Below are positions 50,999 to 58,893 of a DNA stretch of 64,000 nucleotides, in pieces. Origin of the DNA: Bradyrhizobium sp. CCGB12 (GTDB lineage Bacteria; Pseudomonadota; Alphaproteobacteria; Rhizobiales; Xanthobacteraceae); contig NZ_JANADO010000001.1 in assembly GCF_024199845.1 (NCBI RefSeq), positions 8,234,001-8,298,000 of the forward strand. Reading direction: 5' to 3'. The position numbers were made by a program, and so were the translations under genes. How positions within the stretch are numbered: position 1 is the stretch's first letter; every line of letters starts with the position of its first letter. The notes beneath the pieces were generated by a model that ran no database searches, was not told the origin of the DNA, and saw only the letters and a list, made by a program, of their open reading frames with translations.

Positions 50999-51733
50999 AT
51001 GAGCAGACTACGAGGCAGGACGGCAGTGGTGACGGGCGGTGGAACCGGCATCGGATTGGGAGCCGCCAAACGGTTCGTCGATGAGGGCGCGATCGTCTAC
51101 ATCTTCGGACGGCGGCAGGAGCCGCTCGACGCTGCCCTCGCGCAGCTGGGGTCCTCTGCGCACGCGGTCAGGGGATCGGTCACCGACTTATCCGACCTCG
51201 ACCGACTGTACGAGACGGTGAAAGCCGAACGCGGTAGCGTCGACATCCTGTTCGCCAATGCCGGGACCGGGGCGTTTGCACCGCTCGGCGAGATCACGCC
51301 CGAGCATTACGATCAGATCTTCGACGTCAATGTGAAAGGGCTGGTGTTCACCGTGCAGAAAGCCCTGCCGCTGATGCGGAAGGGATCGTCGATCATCCTG
51401 ACCGGTTCGAGCACGGGCGTGATGGGGACGCCGCAATTCAGCGTCTACAGCGCGACCAAGGCCGCGATCCGCAATCTCGCGCGCAGCTGGGCGCTCGACC
51501 TGCGCGGCACCGGCATCCGCGTCAACGTGTTGTCGCCGGGGCCGACCAAGACGGAGCTGGCGCTGGAGGTCGTCGGCGAGGAAGCGTTTGATGCGCTCGG
51601 GAGCACGACGCCCATCGGGCGCGTCGGTGACCCGGCCGAGACGGGCGCGGTGGCTGCGTTCCTGGCGTCCTCGGACAGCAGCTACATGACCGGCGGCGAG
51701 GTTTTCGTCGATGGAGGCCTCGCGCAGGTCTGA
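50999..51733 (+). CDS. Short-chain dehydrogenase/reductase
   Basis: A 244-residue classical SDR. The cofactor site is VVTGGGTGIGLGAA, the structural motif is ANAGTGAF, and the catalytic Ser, Tyr and Lys are in LTGSSTGVMGTPQFSVYSATKAA. It ends GGEVFVDGGLAQV. The ATG at 50999 has AAGGAG six bases upstream; the ATG at 50984 would overlap that site. The HxlR gene is back-to-back with it, a common pair in which the SDR is induced by aldehydes or quinones. Confidence 0.9.
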   Translation: MSRLRGRTAVVTGGGTGIGLGAAKRFVDEGAIVYIFGRRQEPLDAALAQLGSSAHAVRGSVTDLSDLDRLYETVKAERGSVDILFANAGTGAFAPLGEITPEHYDQIFDVNVKGLVFTVQKALPLMRKGSSIILTGSSTGVMGTPQFSVYSATKAAIRNLARSWALDLRGTGIRVNVLSPGPTKTELALEVVGEEAFDALGSTTPIGRVGDPAETGAVAAFLASSDSSYMTGGEVFVDGGLAQV

Positions 51734-51811
51734 GGCCTCGAGCATCCGAGCGTGAGGGCTTCGGTCGTCAAGGATCGAAGCCCTCAATGCGCTGCGGCGA
51801 TGACTACAAGC

Positions 51812-52696
51812 CTAGATTCCCAGCAGCTTGCGCGCGTTCGCCTTCAACACTTTCGGTCGGATCTCGTCGCGGATCTCGATCTTGGCAAAATCCGACAGCC
51901 AGCGGTCCGGCGTGATCACCGGCCAGTCCGAGCCGAACAGCATCTTGTCCTGGAGAATCGAGTTGATGTAGCGCACCAGGATCGGCGGGAAGTACTTTGG
52001 CGACCAGCCAGAGAGGTCGATATAGACGTTCGGCTTGTGGGTCGCGACCGATAGCGCCTCTTCCTGCCAGGGGAAGGAGGGGTGCGCGAGGATGATCTTG
52101 AGGTCGGGGAAATCGGCCGCGACGTCGTCCATGTACATCGGGTTGGAATATTTCAGCCGCATGCCCATGCCGCCGGGCATGCCGGAGCCGACGCCGGTCT
52201 GGCCGGTGTGGAACAGCGCGATCGCGCCGCCATTGTTGATCTCTTCGTAGAGCGGATAGGCCATGCGGTCGTTGGCGTAGAAGCCCTGCATGGTCGGGTG
52301 GAATTTGAAGCCGCGCACGCCGTATTCCTCGATCAGCTTGCGTGCTTCACGCGCGCCGAGCTTGCCCTTGTGCGGGTCGATCGAGACGAAGGGGATGAGG
52401 ACGTCGAGATGGTCGGAGGCGGCCTCGATCATCTCGTAATTGTTGTAGCGGCGGAAGCCGGTCTCGCGCTCGGCATCAACAGGGAAGATCACCGCGGCGA
52501 TGTTCTTGGCGCGGTAATAGGCCGCGGTCTCCGGCACGGTCGGCGGATGCTTGTTGGGCGACTTGAAATACTCCGCCATCTGCGCCTGGAAATCGTCATA
52601 GCCGTCGTCGGGATGGCAGCCGCACGGCTCCTCGGCATGGGTGTGGATGTCGATGGCGACGACGTCGTCGATGTTCGGCAGCTTCAGCTTCGGCAT
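51812..52696 (-). CDS. Metal-dependent amidohydrolase-family hydrolase/decarboxylase
   Basis: A 294-residue TIM-barrel protein of the amidohydrolase 2 group. The metal site starts with VAIDIHTHAEEP near residue 14. GFKFHPTMQGF, ALFHTGQTG, ILAHPSFPW and FGSDWPVITPDRW are the later barrel ends, with His and Asp ligands. Relatives hydrolyse lactones or decarboxylate aromatic acids. The start ATG has GGGAGG upstream. A perfect AT-rich palindrome lies 30 bp before the start. It probably degrades an organic acid; the substrate is unclear. Confidence 0.85.
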   Translation of the reverse strand: MPKLKLPNIDDVVAIDIHTHAEEPCGCHPDDGYDDFQAQMAEYFKSPNKHPPTVPETAAYYRAKNIAAVIFPVDAERETGFRRYNNYEMIEAASDHLDVLIPFVSIDPHKGKLGAREARKLIEEYGVRGFKFHPTMQGFYANDRMAYPLYEEINNGGAIALFHTGQTGVGSGMPGGMGMRLKYSNPMYMDDVAADFPDLKIILAHPSFPWQEEALSVATHKPNVYIDLSGWSPKYFPPILVRYINSILQDKMLFGSDWPVITPDRWLSDFAKIEIRDEIRPKVLKANARKLLGI

Positions 52697-52725
52697 GGTT
52701 TCCTCCCGACGGGTTGCGGAATTGA

Positions 52726-52738
52726 TTATATGATATAA
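52726..52738. promoter_or_regulatory. AT-rich palindromic operator
   Basis: TTATATGATATAA is a perfect palindrome around a central G, 30 bp upstream of the amidohydrolase start. AT-rich sites of this type are bound by GntR/FadR-like repressors. No such regulator gene is next to it in this window. Confidence 0.5.
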
Positions 52739-53037
52739 CGAATTTGGCAAGGCGTCGCGGGAGGCAAAACCGCAGCCTGCAAAAGTCTTTGCTGTGCGCG
52801 ACGTCCGATGGGGCAGATCGGGCCGATCCGGCCGCACCTACTGTGCATGGGGTTGTTTTCGCGAAATTGCCGGTTCGGAACCGGGCAGTTAACATTGACA
52901 TCACCTGCCGCCATGCCTTAAGAACCGCCCCGTCCCGGGCGGTCGGTCCGCCAGCGGGAAAGATCTCATTTTGCCACATTCGCGCGTGCCGAAACGGTAG
53001 TGCCGAACACGGCCTTTCGAACGTTCAGGATTCTGCC
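52739..53037. other. Upstream region of rpmJ
   Basis: About 300 bp between the amidohydrolase operator and the ribosomal protein gene. It should contain the rpmJ promoter. I see no further gene or structure. Confidence 0.4.
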
Positions 53038-53163
53038 ATGAAGGTCCGTAACTCGCTGAAATCGCTGCGCGGTCGCCATCGCGCCAACCGCCTGGTCCGT
53101 CGCAAGGGCCGGGTCTATGTGATCAACAAGGTGCAGCGCCGCTTCAAGGCGCGTCAGGGCTGA
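53038..53163 (+). CDS. rpmJ: 50S ribosomal protein bL36 (41 aa, cysteine-free form)
   Basis: The 41-residue basic protein [14 protein letters not shown]...RRFKARQG is bL36. It lacks the four zinc-binding residues of the C+ form, as usual in alphaproteobacteria. The ATG at 53038 is chosen; the long upstream frame is not part of the protein. It stands alone, outside the spc ribosomal operon, and is followed by a terminator. Confidence 0.95.
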   Translation: MKVRNSLKSLRGRHRANRLVRRKGRVYVINKVQRRFKARQG

Positions 53164-53221
53164 TCTCGCCCTGCCGGACGCCGCGCGCGCCCGCCAGACC
53201 ACGGTCTCACACGAGTTTGAC

Positions 53222-53250
53222 GCCGCCCCTGCTTTGCAAGGGCGGCTTTA
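53222..53250 (+). terminator. Rho-independent terminator after rpmJ
   Basis: GCCGCCC (53222-53228) pairs with GGGCGGC (53240-53246), followed by TTT. It lies 59 bp after the rpmJ stop codon. Confidence 0.75.
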
Positions 53251-53268
53251 CGCGTTTAGACTTTCGCC

Positions 53269-53910
53269 ATGGCAGTGAGATTCCCTTTCGCGCTCATCCT
53301 GTGTCTGGCCCTCGTGCCGGGAGCCGCCGGATTCGCCCCGGCGCTGGCGCAGCAGGTTGAACCGCCGCCTCCGCCCGGCAAGCCGAAGAAGCTGCCGGAG
53401 GCGCCGGCGAAGCTGCCCAAGGTCGATCGCACCAAAAACCTCGACTTCCTGTTCGGTGCGTTGAAGGCGGCCCCCGATGAGGCCAGTGCCAAGCATGTCG
53501 AGGCACGGATCTGGGCGATGTGGCTCCAGACCCCAAGCGACACTGCGGCGCTGCTGATGGCGCGCGCCAAGACGGCGGCCGAGGCGCAGAAGATCGAGAT
53601 CGCGATCAAGCTGCTGGATTCGGTCATCAAGCTCAGGCCGGATTACATCGAGGCCTGGAACCGGCGCGCGACGCTCTATTACATGCAGAACGATTATGGC
53701 CGCTCGCTCGCGGACATCCAGCAAGTGCTGATCCGCGAGCCCCGCCATTTCGGCGCGCTCGCAGGGCTCGGCATGATCATGCAGGAGGTCGGCGACGAGA
53801 AGCGTGCGCTGGACGCCTACCGCAAGGCGCTCGCCGTCAATCCGCACCTCGAGAAGATCCCCGACCAGGTCAAGGCGCTGACCGAGAAGGTCGAAGGCCG
53901 CGACATCTAG
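53269..53910 (+). CDS. Exported TPR-repeat protein
   Basis: A 213-residue protein with a signal peptide (FALILCLALVPGAAGFAPALA, cleaved near AQQ). A proline/lysine-rich segment (about residues 26-50) follows, then tetratricopeptide-like helices. LLDSVIKLRPDYIEAWNRRATLYYMQNDYGRSLADIQQVL is a clear TPR unit, and ALDAYRKALAVNPHLEKI is the next. TPR proteins act as periplasmic scaffolds; no partner can be named. Confidence 0.83.
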   Translation: MAVRFPFALILCLALVPGAAGFAPALAQQVEPPPPPGKPKKLPEAPAKLPKVDRTKNLDFLFGALKAAPDEASAKHVEARIWAMWLQTPSDTAALLMARAKTAAEAQKIEIAIKLLDSVIKLRPDYIEAWNRRATLYYMQNDYGRSLADIQQVLIREPRHFGALAGLGMIMQEVGDEKRALDAYRKALAVNPHLEKIPDQVKALTEKVEGRDI

Positions 53911-54035
53911 CGGATAAGTTGATCATTTCCTGAGCAATCATGGCCGACGCGGATTAACCACGATCGGAAACGCGGCGTTTTGAGGCCTATTGCCGGCATC
54001 GCCGCAGGCCTACTTGCATGGCAGGAGCAAAAGCC

Positions 54036-54296
54036 ATGAAGCGCTTGATCTTTGCCGGTAGCTTGCTGCTTGCGTCGGGAACCGCTGGTCTCGCCGACGG
54101 ATTGTTCTGGGTGGTCGGCAACCGCGCCACCGGCAGATGCAACATCGTGACCAGCAATCCCGTGATCATCGGCGATATCTGGTTCGGCGACGGCCCCTAC
54201 AAATCCAGGGCCGATGCCAAGCTTGCCCGCTCGACGATCCGAGCCTGTCCTGCGGTCACACCCGACGAGGAAAAGGACGAGGACGGGTCGAACTAA
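54036..54296 (+). CDS. Small exported hypothetical protein
   Basis: The 86-residue protein starts MKRLIFAGSLLLASGTAGLADG, a signal peptide. The mature part contains WVVGNRATGRCNIVTSNPVI and DGPYKSRADAKLARSTIRACP. Two cysteines may form a disulfide, and the C-terminus is acidic (DEEKDEDG). The ATG at 54036 has AGGAG about 10 bp upstream. It is probably periplasmic. No function is known to me. Confidence 0.7.
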   Translation: MKRLIFAGSLLLASGTAGLADGLFWVVGNRATGRCNIVTSNPVIIGDIWFGDGPYKSRADAKLARSTIRACPAVTPDEEKDEDGSN

Positions 54297-54307
54297 GTCG
54301 CTTGCAT

Positions 54308-54490
54308 CTAGTGCAGGACGCTGCTGGCTCGCTCGACGAGGCCCTGATCGGCGGCCGCTGCGTAGGCCTTTGCCAGCTCCGCTTCGAGATGCTCGTTGAT
54401 CAGCAGCAGCGCCCGCACGGCACCGCGCAGGTCGCCGCTACAGCTCGCGACGATCTCGTCGATCGCGGTGTCGTTCGATCTGATGCTCAT
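54308..54490 (-). CDS. Small hypothetical protein
   Basis: A 60-residue helical protein, MSIRSNDTAIDEIVASCSGDLRG... with ALLLINEHLEAELAKAYAAAADQGL. GGAGG lies about 9 bp before the ATG. It is convergent with the preceding exported protein gene. There is no recognised domain. Confidence 0.6.
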   Translation of the reverse strand: MSIRSNDTAIDEIVASCSGDLRGAVRALLLINEHLEAELAKAYAAAADQGLVERASSVLH

Positions 54491-54791
54491 CGAAAATCCT
54501 CCGGTTCAAATCAGGACAAATCCTGCCGGTCTTTCCCGCATGCCCTGAGGCTGCGAGGAGGATCGGCGCCCACCCGCGCCTAGATGGCGGAACCGACCAT
54601 GGCGATTATATGGAAGCCGCGATGACGACTGCATGAACGTTCCGAGGCTTGCGTGTCGCAAGGGAATATTGTTGATTCCATTGAGTTTTTACGTTCGCCA
54701 ATTATGCACATATCCACAGCCTCGCCATTTCCGGTGAACGCCCAGAAGCTGGCCGACGAAACTGCCGTGTGCAAAGACCCGTAACTGCCCT
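54491..54791. other. Gene-free gap
   Basis: These 301 bp separate the divergent small protein and alpha/beta hydrolase genes and should hold both promoters. No conserved element was recognised. Confidence 0.35.
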
Positions 54792-55775
54792 GTGCCCAGG
54801 ATCGCCCGGATTCTCTCGATGATCGTGATTTCAGTCGTGACGGCGCTGGTTCTGCTGGCGCTGGTCACGCAGGCCGGAATCGTCGCCGTGCAACGCGCCT
54901 TTCCACCGCAGGGCCGGATGATCGAGGTCGACGGCGCCGTGCTTCACATCGTCGATCTCGGCCCGCGCAACGCTGGCCTGCCGATCGTGATGCTGCACGG
55001 CGCGAGCTCCAATCTCGAAGCGATGCGGCGGCCGCTCGGCGATCGCCTCGCCAGCGAGCATCGCGTGATCCTGATCGACCGCCCCGGCCATGGCTGGAGC
55101 ACGCGCGCGCAGCGGCAGGATTCGACGCCGCAGATCCAGGCGCGGATGATCGATGACGCCCTTCGCAAGCTCGGGATCGATCGCGCGGTCTTCGTGGTGC
55201 ATTCCTGGAGCGGCGCGCTCGGCGCTCGGATCGCGCTCGATCACCCGCACCGCGTCGCCGGCCTCGTGATGCTCGCGCCCGTCACTCATCCCTGGCGCGG
55301 CGGCGTCGGCCGCTACAATGAGATCATCGCAACGCCAGTGATCGGTCCGCTGCTCGCCTATACGATCACGCTGCCGCTCGGCTACGTCCTCACCGAATCC
55401 GGGGCGCGCAACGTCTTCCTGCCTCAAGTGATGCCGGACGGCTTCGTCAGGGATTCCGCGACGCCGCTGCTGCTGCGTCCGCGCGAGTTCATCGCCAATG
55501 CCTATGATCTGGTGACGCTGAAGGACGCGGTGGCCGCGCAAGTTGCGCGCTATGGCGAGATATCGGCACCGGTGACGATCATCGCCGGCGAGCCCGACAA
55601 GACCGTGAAGACCGACATCCACGCGCGCCCGTTTGCCGCGACCGTGCCGAATGCAAAGCTGATCGTCCTGCCCGATCTCGGCCACATGGTACAGAACGCC
55701 GTGCCGGATCTCGTGAAGACGGAGATCGAGGCGATGATCGGCAGGATCGTCCCGGCGCAGGCGGCCGCCGATTAG
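54792..55775 (+). CDS. Membrane-anchored alpha/beta hydrolase
   Basis: A 327-residue hydrolase. An N-terminal hydrophobic segment (MIVISVVTALVLLALVTQAGIV) suggests an inner-membrane anchor or signal. The oxyanion region is IVMLHGASSNLEAMR, the nucleophile lies in FVVHSWSGALGAR (about residue 137), and the His in DLGHMVQNAVPD. The start is GTG at 54792; an ATG at 54819 is possible. The mosaic repeat follows directly after the stop codon. The natural substrate is unknown. Confidence 0.84.
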   Translation: MPRIARILSMIVISVVTALVLLALVTQAGIVAVQRAFPPQGRMIEVDGAVLHIVDLGPRNAGLPIVMLHGASSNLEAMRRPLGDRLASEHRVILIDRPGHGWSTRAQRQDSTPQIQARMIDDALRKLGIDRAVFVVHSWSGALGARIALDHPHRVAGLVMLAPVTHPWRGGVGRYNEIIATPVIGPLLAYTITLPLGYVLTESGARNVFLPQVMPDGFVRDSATPLLLRPREFIANAYDLVTLKDAVAAQVARYGEISAPVTIIAGEPDKTVKTDIHARPFAATVPNAKLIVLPDLGHMVQNAVPDLVKTEIEAMIGRIVPAQAAAD

Positions 55776-55874
55776 AGCGCTTTCGAGCGAAGTGGACACC
55801 GGTTCGCGTGAAGAAAACGCGACAGAATAAGAACCTAGAGCTGCGGTTCTGATTGAATCAGAACCGAAGCTCTA
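55776..55874. repeat. Mosaic rhizobial intergenic repeat (RIME-like)
   Basis: It starts GCGCTTTCGAGCGAAGTGG, contains the GTTCGCGTGAAGAAAACGCG hairpin, and ends in a large palindrome. TAGAGCT (55836-55842) pairs with AGCTCTA (55868-55874) around CGGTTCTGATT-G-AATCAGAACCG. This layout is typical of rhizobial mosaic repeats. It separates the alpha/beta hydrolase and cytochrome c genes. Confidence 0.7.
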
Positions 55875-55892
55875 GCGGCCGCCTTTTCCGGC

Positions 55893-56288
55893 TTATTGCT
55901 TGATCTTCCCGTCCTTGTCGAACTGCGAGACATAGGACCAGAGATTGTTGATCTCGTTCTCGTTCTTGATGCCGGCGAACGCCATCTTGGTGCCGGGGAT
56001 CTTGGCCTTGGGGTCCTTGATGTATTCCTTGAACGTGGCTTCGTCCCAGGTGATGCCGGAATTCTTGTTCGCGTCCGTATAATTGTAGTCCGGCGCGCTG
56101 CCGGATTTGCGGCCGTTGAGGCCATTGAGCTCGGGGCCGACCTTGTTCTTGGCGCCTTCGCCGATCGCGTGGCAGGCCAGGCATTTGTTGAATGACGATT
56201 TGCCGGCCGCAACATCCTGCGCCATCGCGGCGGATGCGGTGGCAGTCACGGTGAGGATCATCAGTGCGCCAAAAGTCAGTTTTGTCAT
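55893..56288 (-). CDS. Class I cytochrome c (c550/c2 type)
   Basis: A 131-residue periplasmic electron carrier. The signal peptide ends near AAMAQ-DV (residue 24). The heme site is CLACH (C36, C39, H40), and the axial Met is M102 in IPGTKMAFAG. Charged lysines around the heme edge suit binding to oxidase or reductase partners. It resembles the cycA-type c550 of Bradyrhizobium, but I do not assign that name. A dyad lies upstream, in the gap shared with glcD. Confidence 0.9.
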   Translation of the reverse strand: MTKLTFGALMILTVTATASAAMAQDVAAGKSSFNKCLACHAIGEGAKNKVGPELNGLNGRKSGSAPDYNYTDANKNSGITWDEATFKEYIKDPKAKIPGTKMAFAGIKNENEINNLWSYVSQFDKDGKIKQ

Positions 56289-56398
56289 CGGGTGCTCTTC
56301 GTCTCTTCCCTGGTTGGTCTGGCCTGTTCAGCTCTTGCCTGGTCGGCGATCGTCGAACCCGCCGGTTTTGGCAGGCCCGTCCGGCTTGGACAAGCCAC

Positions 56399-56416
56399 GA
56401 AACCATGACAGGTTTC
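56399..56416. promoter_or_regulatory. Inverted repeat between cytochrome c and glcD genes
   Basis: GAAACC-ATGACA-GGTTTC is a perfect 6-bp inverted repeat, in the 264-bp divergent gap. It may bind a regulator of the cytochrome or glcD gene. Confidence 0.4.
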
Positions 56417-56552
56417 ATGACTTCCTACTTGTCCCAGAGCGAACTCGCCTGAGATCCTTGATCCGACTTTCGGACAACCTACCCAAACCACCGCAGACGT
56501 GGTTGATTTGCCGTGATAAATCGACTGTTCGCGCGAGCTGGAAGGATTTGAT

Positions 56553-58046
56553 ATGGCCATCATGATGCCTGCGAGCGACCAGGCGGTGCTCGCGCGCCGC
56601 GCTGAGATTGTGGCCGCATTGCGCGCAATCGTGCCCGGCGAAGGCGTGATCGACAGCGCCGCCGAGATGCGGGCCTATGAATCCGACGGGCTGACCGCCT
56701 ACCGGCAGCCGCCGATGGTCGTCGTGTTGCCCGATACGACCGAGCAGGTCTCGCTGGTCCTGAAATATTGTGCACAGCAGAACATCAAGGTGGTGCCGCG
56801 CGGCTCCGGCACCTCGCTGTCCGGCGGTGCGCTGCCGCTCGAGGACGGCGTGCTGCTGGGCCTCGGCAAGTTCAAGCGCATCCGCGAGATCGATTTCGAC
56901 AACCGTGTCGTCGTCACCGAGCCCGGCGTTACCAACCTCGCCATCAGCCAGGCGGTCGCGCATGCCGGCTTCTATTACGCGCCCGACCCGTCCTCGCAGA
57001 TCGCCTGCTCGATTGGCGGTAATGTCGCCGAAAATTCCGGCGGGGTGCACTGCCTGAAATACGGCATGACGACCAACAACGTGCTCGGTTGCGAGATCGT
57101 GCTGATGAGCGGCGAGATTCTGCGCATCGGCGGCAAGTCGGCGGAGAATCCCGGCTACGATCTCATGGGTGTCATCACCGGCTCGGAAGGCCTGCTCGGC
57201 GTCATCACCGAGATCACGGTGCGCATCCTGCAAAAGCCGGAAACGGCGCGTGCGCTGATGGTCGGCTTCGCCGAGGTCGAGGCGGCCGGCGAATGCGTGG
57301 CGCGGATCATCGGCGCCGGCATCATCCCTGGAGGCATGGAGATGATGGACAGGCCGGCGATCCACGCCGCCGAAGCCTTCGTCCACGCCGGCTATCCGCT
57401 CGACGTGGAGGCGCTGCTGATCATCGAGCTCGATGGTCCCAAGATCGAGGTCGACGAGCTGATCACGCGGGTCGAGAGCATCGCAAGAGGCTGCGGCTCG
57501 GTGACGCTGCAGATCTCCAATTCGGAAGCCGAGCGCAACCTGTTCTGGGCCGGCCGGAAAGCGGCGTTTCCGGCGGTCGGCCGCATCTCGCCCGACTATC
57601 TCTGCATGGACGGCACGATTCCCCGCGGCGCGCTGCCGAAGGCGCTGGCGCGCATCCGCGAACTCGGCGAAAAATACCAGCTCGGCTGCGCCAACGTGTT
57701 CCACGCCGGCGACGGCAATCTGCACCCGCTGATCCTCTACGATGCCAACAAGCCCGGCGAGATCGAGCGTGCCGAAGCCTTCGGCGCCGACATCCTGCGC
57801 GCCTGCGTCGAGTTCGGCGGCGTGCTCACCGGCGAGCATGGCGTCGGCATCGAGAAGCGCGACCTGATGCCTGATATGTTCACCGAGATCGATCTCAACC
57901 AGCAACAGCGTCTGAAATGCGCCTTCGACGCGCAGGGCCTGCTCAATCCCGGAAAAGTATTTCCGACCCTGCATCGCTGCGCCGAGCTCGGCCGCATGCA
58001 TGTCCATGCCGGGAAGGTGGCGTTTCCGGACATTCCGCGGTTCTGA
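56553..58046 (+). CDS. glcD: Glycolate oxidase FAD-linked subunit
   Basis: A 497-residue FAD-linked oxidase. The PCMH FAD domain has VVVLPDTTEQVSLVLKYC, then PRGSGTSLSGGALPL, and FYYAPDPSSQIACSIGGNVAENSGG. The C-terminal half contains VFHAGDGNLHPLI and GGVLTGEHGVGIEKRDLM, both conserved in GlcD. It oxidises glycolate (or D-lactate) to glyoxylate (or pyruvate) and works with GlcE and GlcF. These lie 850 bp further on, separated by a repeat and an inverted gene, so glcD is not in a simple operon with them. Confidence 0.92.
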   Translation: MAIMMPASDQAVLARRAEIVAALRAIVPGEGVIDSAAEMRAYESDGLTAYRQPPMVVVLPDTTEQVSLVLKYCAQQNIKVVPRGSGTSLSGGALPLEDGVLLGLGKFKRIREIDFDNRVVVTEPGVTNLAISQAVAHAGFYYAPDPSSQIACSIGGNVAENSGGVHCLKYGMTTNNVLGCEIVLMSGEILRIGGKSAENPGYDLMGVITGSEGLLGVITEITVRILQKPETARALMVGFAEVEAAGECVARIIGAGIIPGGMEMMDRPAIHAAEAFVHAGYPLDVEALLIIELDGPKIEVDELITRVESIARGCGSVTLQISNSEAERNLFWAGRKAAFPAVGRISPDYLCMDGTIPRGALPKALARIRELGEKYQLGCANVFHAGDGNLHPLILYDANKPGEIERAEAFGADILRACVEFGGVLTGEHGVGIEKRDLMPDMFTEIDLNQQQRLKCAFDAQGLLNPGKVFPTLHRCAELGRMHVHAGKVAFPDIPRF

Positions 58047-58065
58047 CCTCAAGCGTGCGCTGAAT

Positions 58066-58211
58066 TACCCTCTCCCCTTGTGGGAGAGGGTGGCTTCGCA
58101 AAGCGAAGCCGGGTGAGGGGTCTCTGTCCGCGAGCCGCTGCGATAGTTGTGTTCGCGGAGAGAACCCCTCATCCGGCGCTTCGCGCCACCTTCTCCCACA
58201 AGGGGAGAAGG
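58066..58211. repeat. Palindromic intergenic repeat
   Basis: CCCTCTCCCCTTGTGGGAG (58068-58086) mirrors CTCCCACAAGGGGAGAAGG (58193-58211), with inner pairs GGCTTCGC / GCGAAGCC and GGTGAGGGGT / ACCCCTCATCC. It lies between the convergent glcD and ABM-type genes. Confidence 0.75.
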
Positions 58212-58223
58212 AAGTAAGAGCCG

Positions 58224-58721
58224 TCACAGCAGCCCGTATTGCGCCCGCTCGCGCTTGGCCAGCAGCGGCAGGGCTTCACCGGCGATGTAGGTCTTGAAGT
58301 GCGCGCTCTCCTGGTGTGCCTTGAAGGCCGCTTCGTCGCGGAACAGCTCGTAGAACAGGAACTGCGCCGGATTGTCCTTGCCGCGCGAGATCAGGAACAG
58401 CCTCACACCGTCCTCGCGCTGCGCCTCCGGCAGGAAGCGATCGAGGATCGCTGCGACCTTGTCGGCTTCGCCGGGCTTGGCCTCCCATTGCGCGACGACG
58501 AGCAGGCCGCCGCCATCGACGGCGTCGCTGAGGGATTTCTGCGTGGCATAATGGTTCATGGTTCTTGCTCCTTGCTGCTGGGCTTGAGATGACGCCGCCG
58601 TCCATGGCGAGAGATAAATCGCCAGGATGGCGCCGAAGGCCTGGATCACCGACCTGCGGCTGAACGCTTCGTGGATGCGCGGCACCGGCCGTTCATGTGT
58701 CGATCGCATGTCTGCCTCCAT
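58224..58721 (-). CDS. Exported ABM-domain putative quinol monooxygenase
   Basis: A 165-residue protein. The N-terminus has an SRRSVIQAF twin-arginine-like motif and a hydrophobic stretch, with cleavage near SSQA-QQQ. The C-terminal 110 residues form an antibiotic-biosynthesis-monooxygenase (YgiN-like) fold: LLVVAQWEAKPGEADKVAAIL, RLFLISRGKDNPAQFLFYELFRDEAAFKAHQESAHFKTYI. Such proteins oxidise quinols or aromatic compounds without a cofactor. Export of this fold is uncommon. It is inserted backwards between glcD and glcE. Confidence 0.8.
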   Translation of the reverse strand: MEADMRSTHERPVPRIHEAFSRRSVIQAFGAILAIYLSPWTAASSQAQQQGARTMNHYATQKSLSDAVDGGGLLVVAQWEAKPGEADKVAAILDRFLPEAQREDGVRLFLISRGKDNPAQFLFYELFRDEAAFKAHQESAHFKTYIAGEALPLLAKRERAQYGLL

Positions 58722-58808
58722 CGGTTGGTCTCGATCGCGATCGGAGCAGCCTTGTAGCGATGGCCTGCCGGCTTTGGTTCGCCGCTGATCGAAGTGTCGA
58801 TGTCGTGA

Positions 58809-58832
58809 ACGGTTCGATCATGATCGAACCGT
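58809..58832. promoter_or_regulatory. 24-bp perfect palindrome in the ABM/glcE divergent gap
   Basis: ACGGTTCGATCA and TGATCGAACCGT form one unbroken 24-bp palindrome, 61 bp before glcE. It has no T-tract and lies in the gap between divergent genes, so it is more like an operator than a terminator. Confidence 0.6.
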
Positions 58833-58893
58833 CACGGTGAGCGTGTCACGCCGCATTTGATTTTGGCGGCGAATTTCGCTACCGGCTTTTCCC

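Noticed and set aside
56415..58052. A 545-codon open frame on the - strand
   Set aside because: It is fully antisense to glcD, which has all family motifs.
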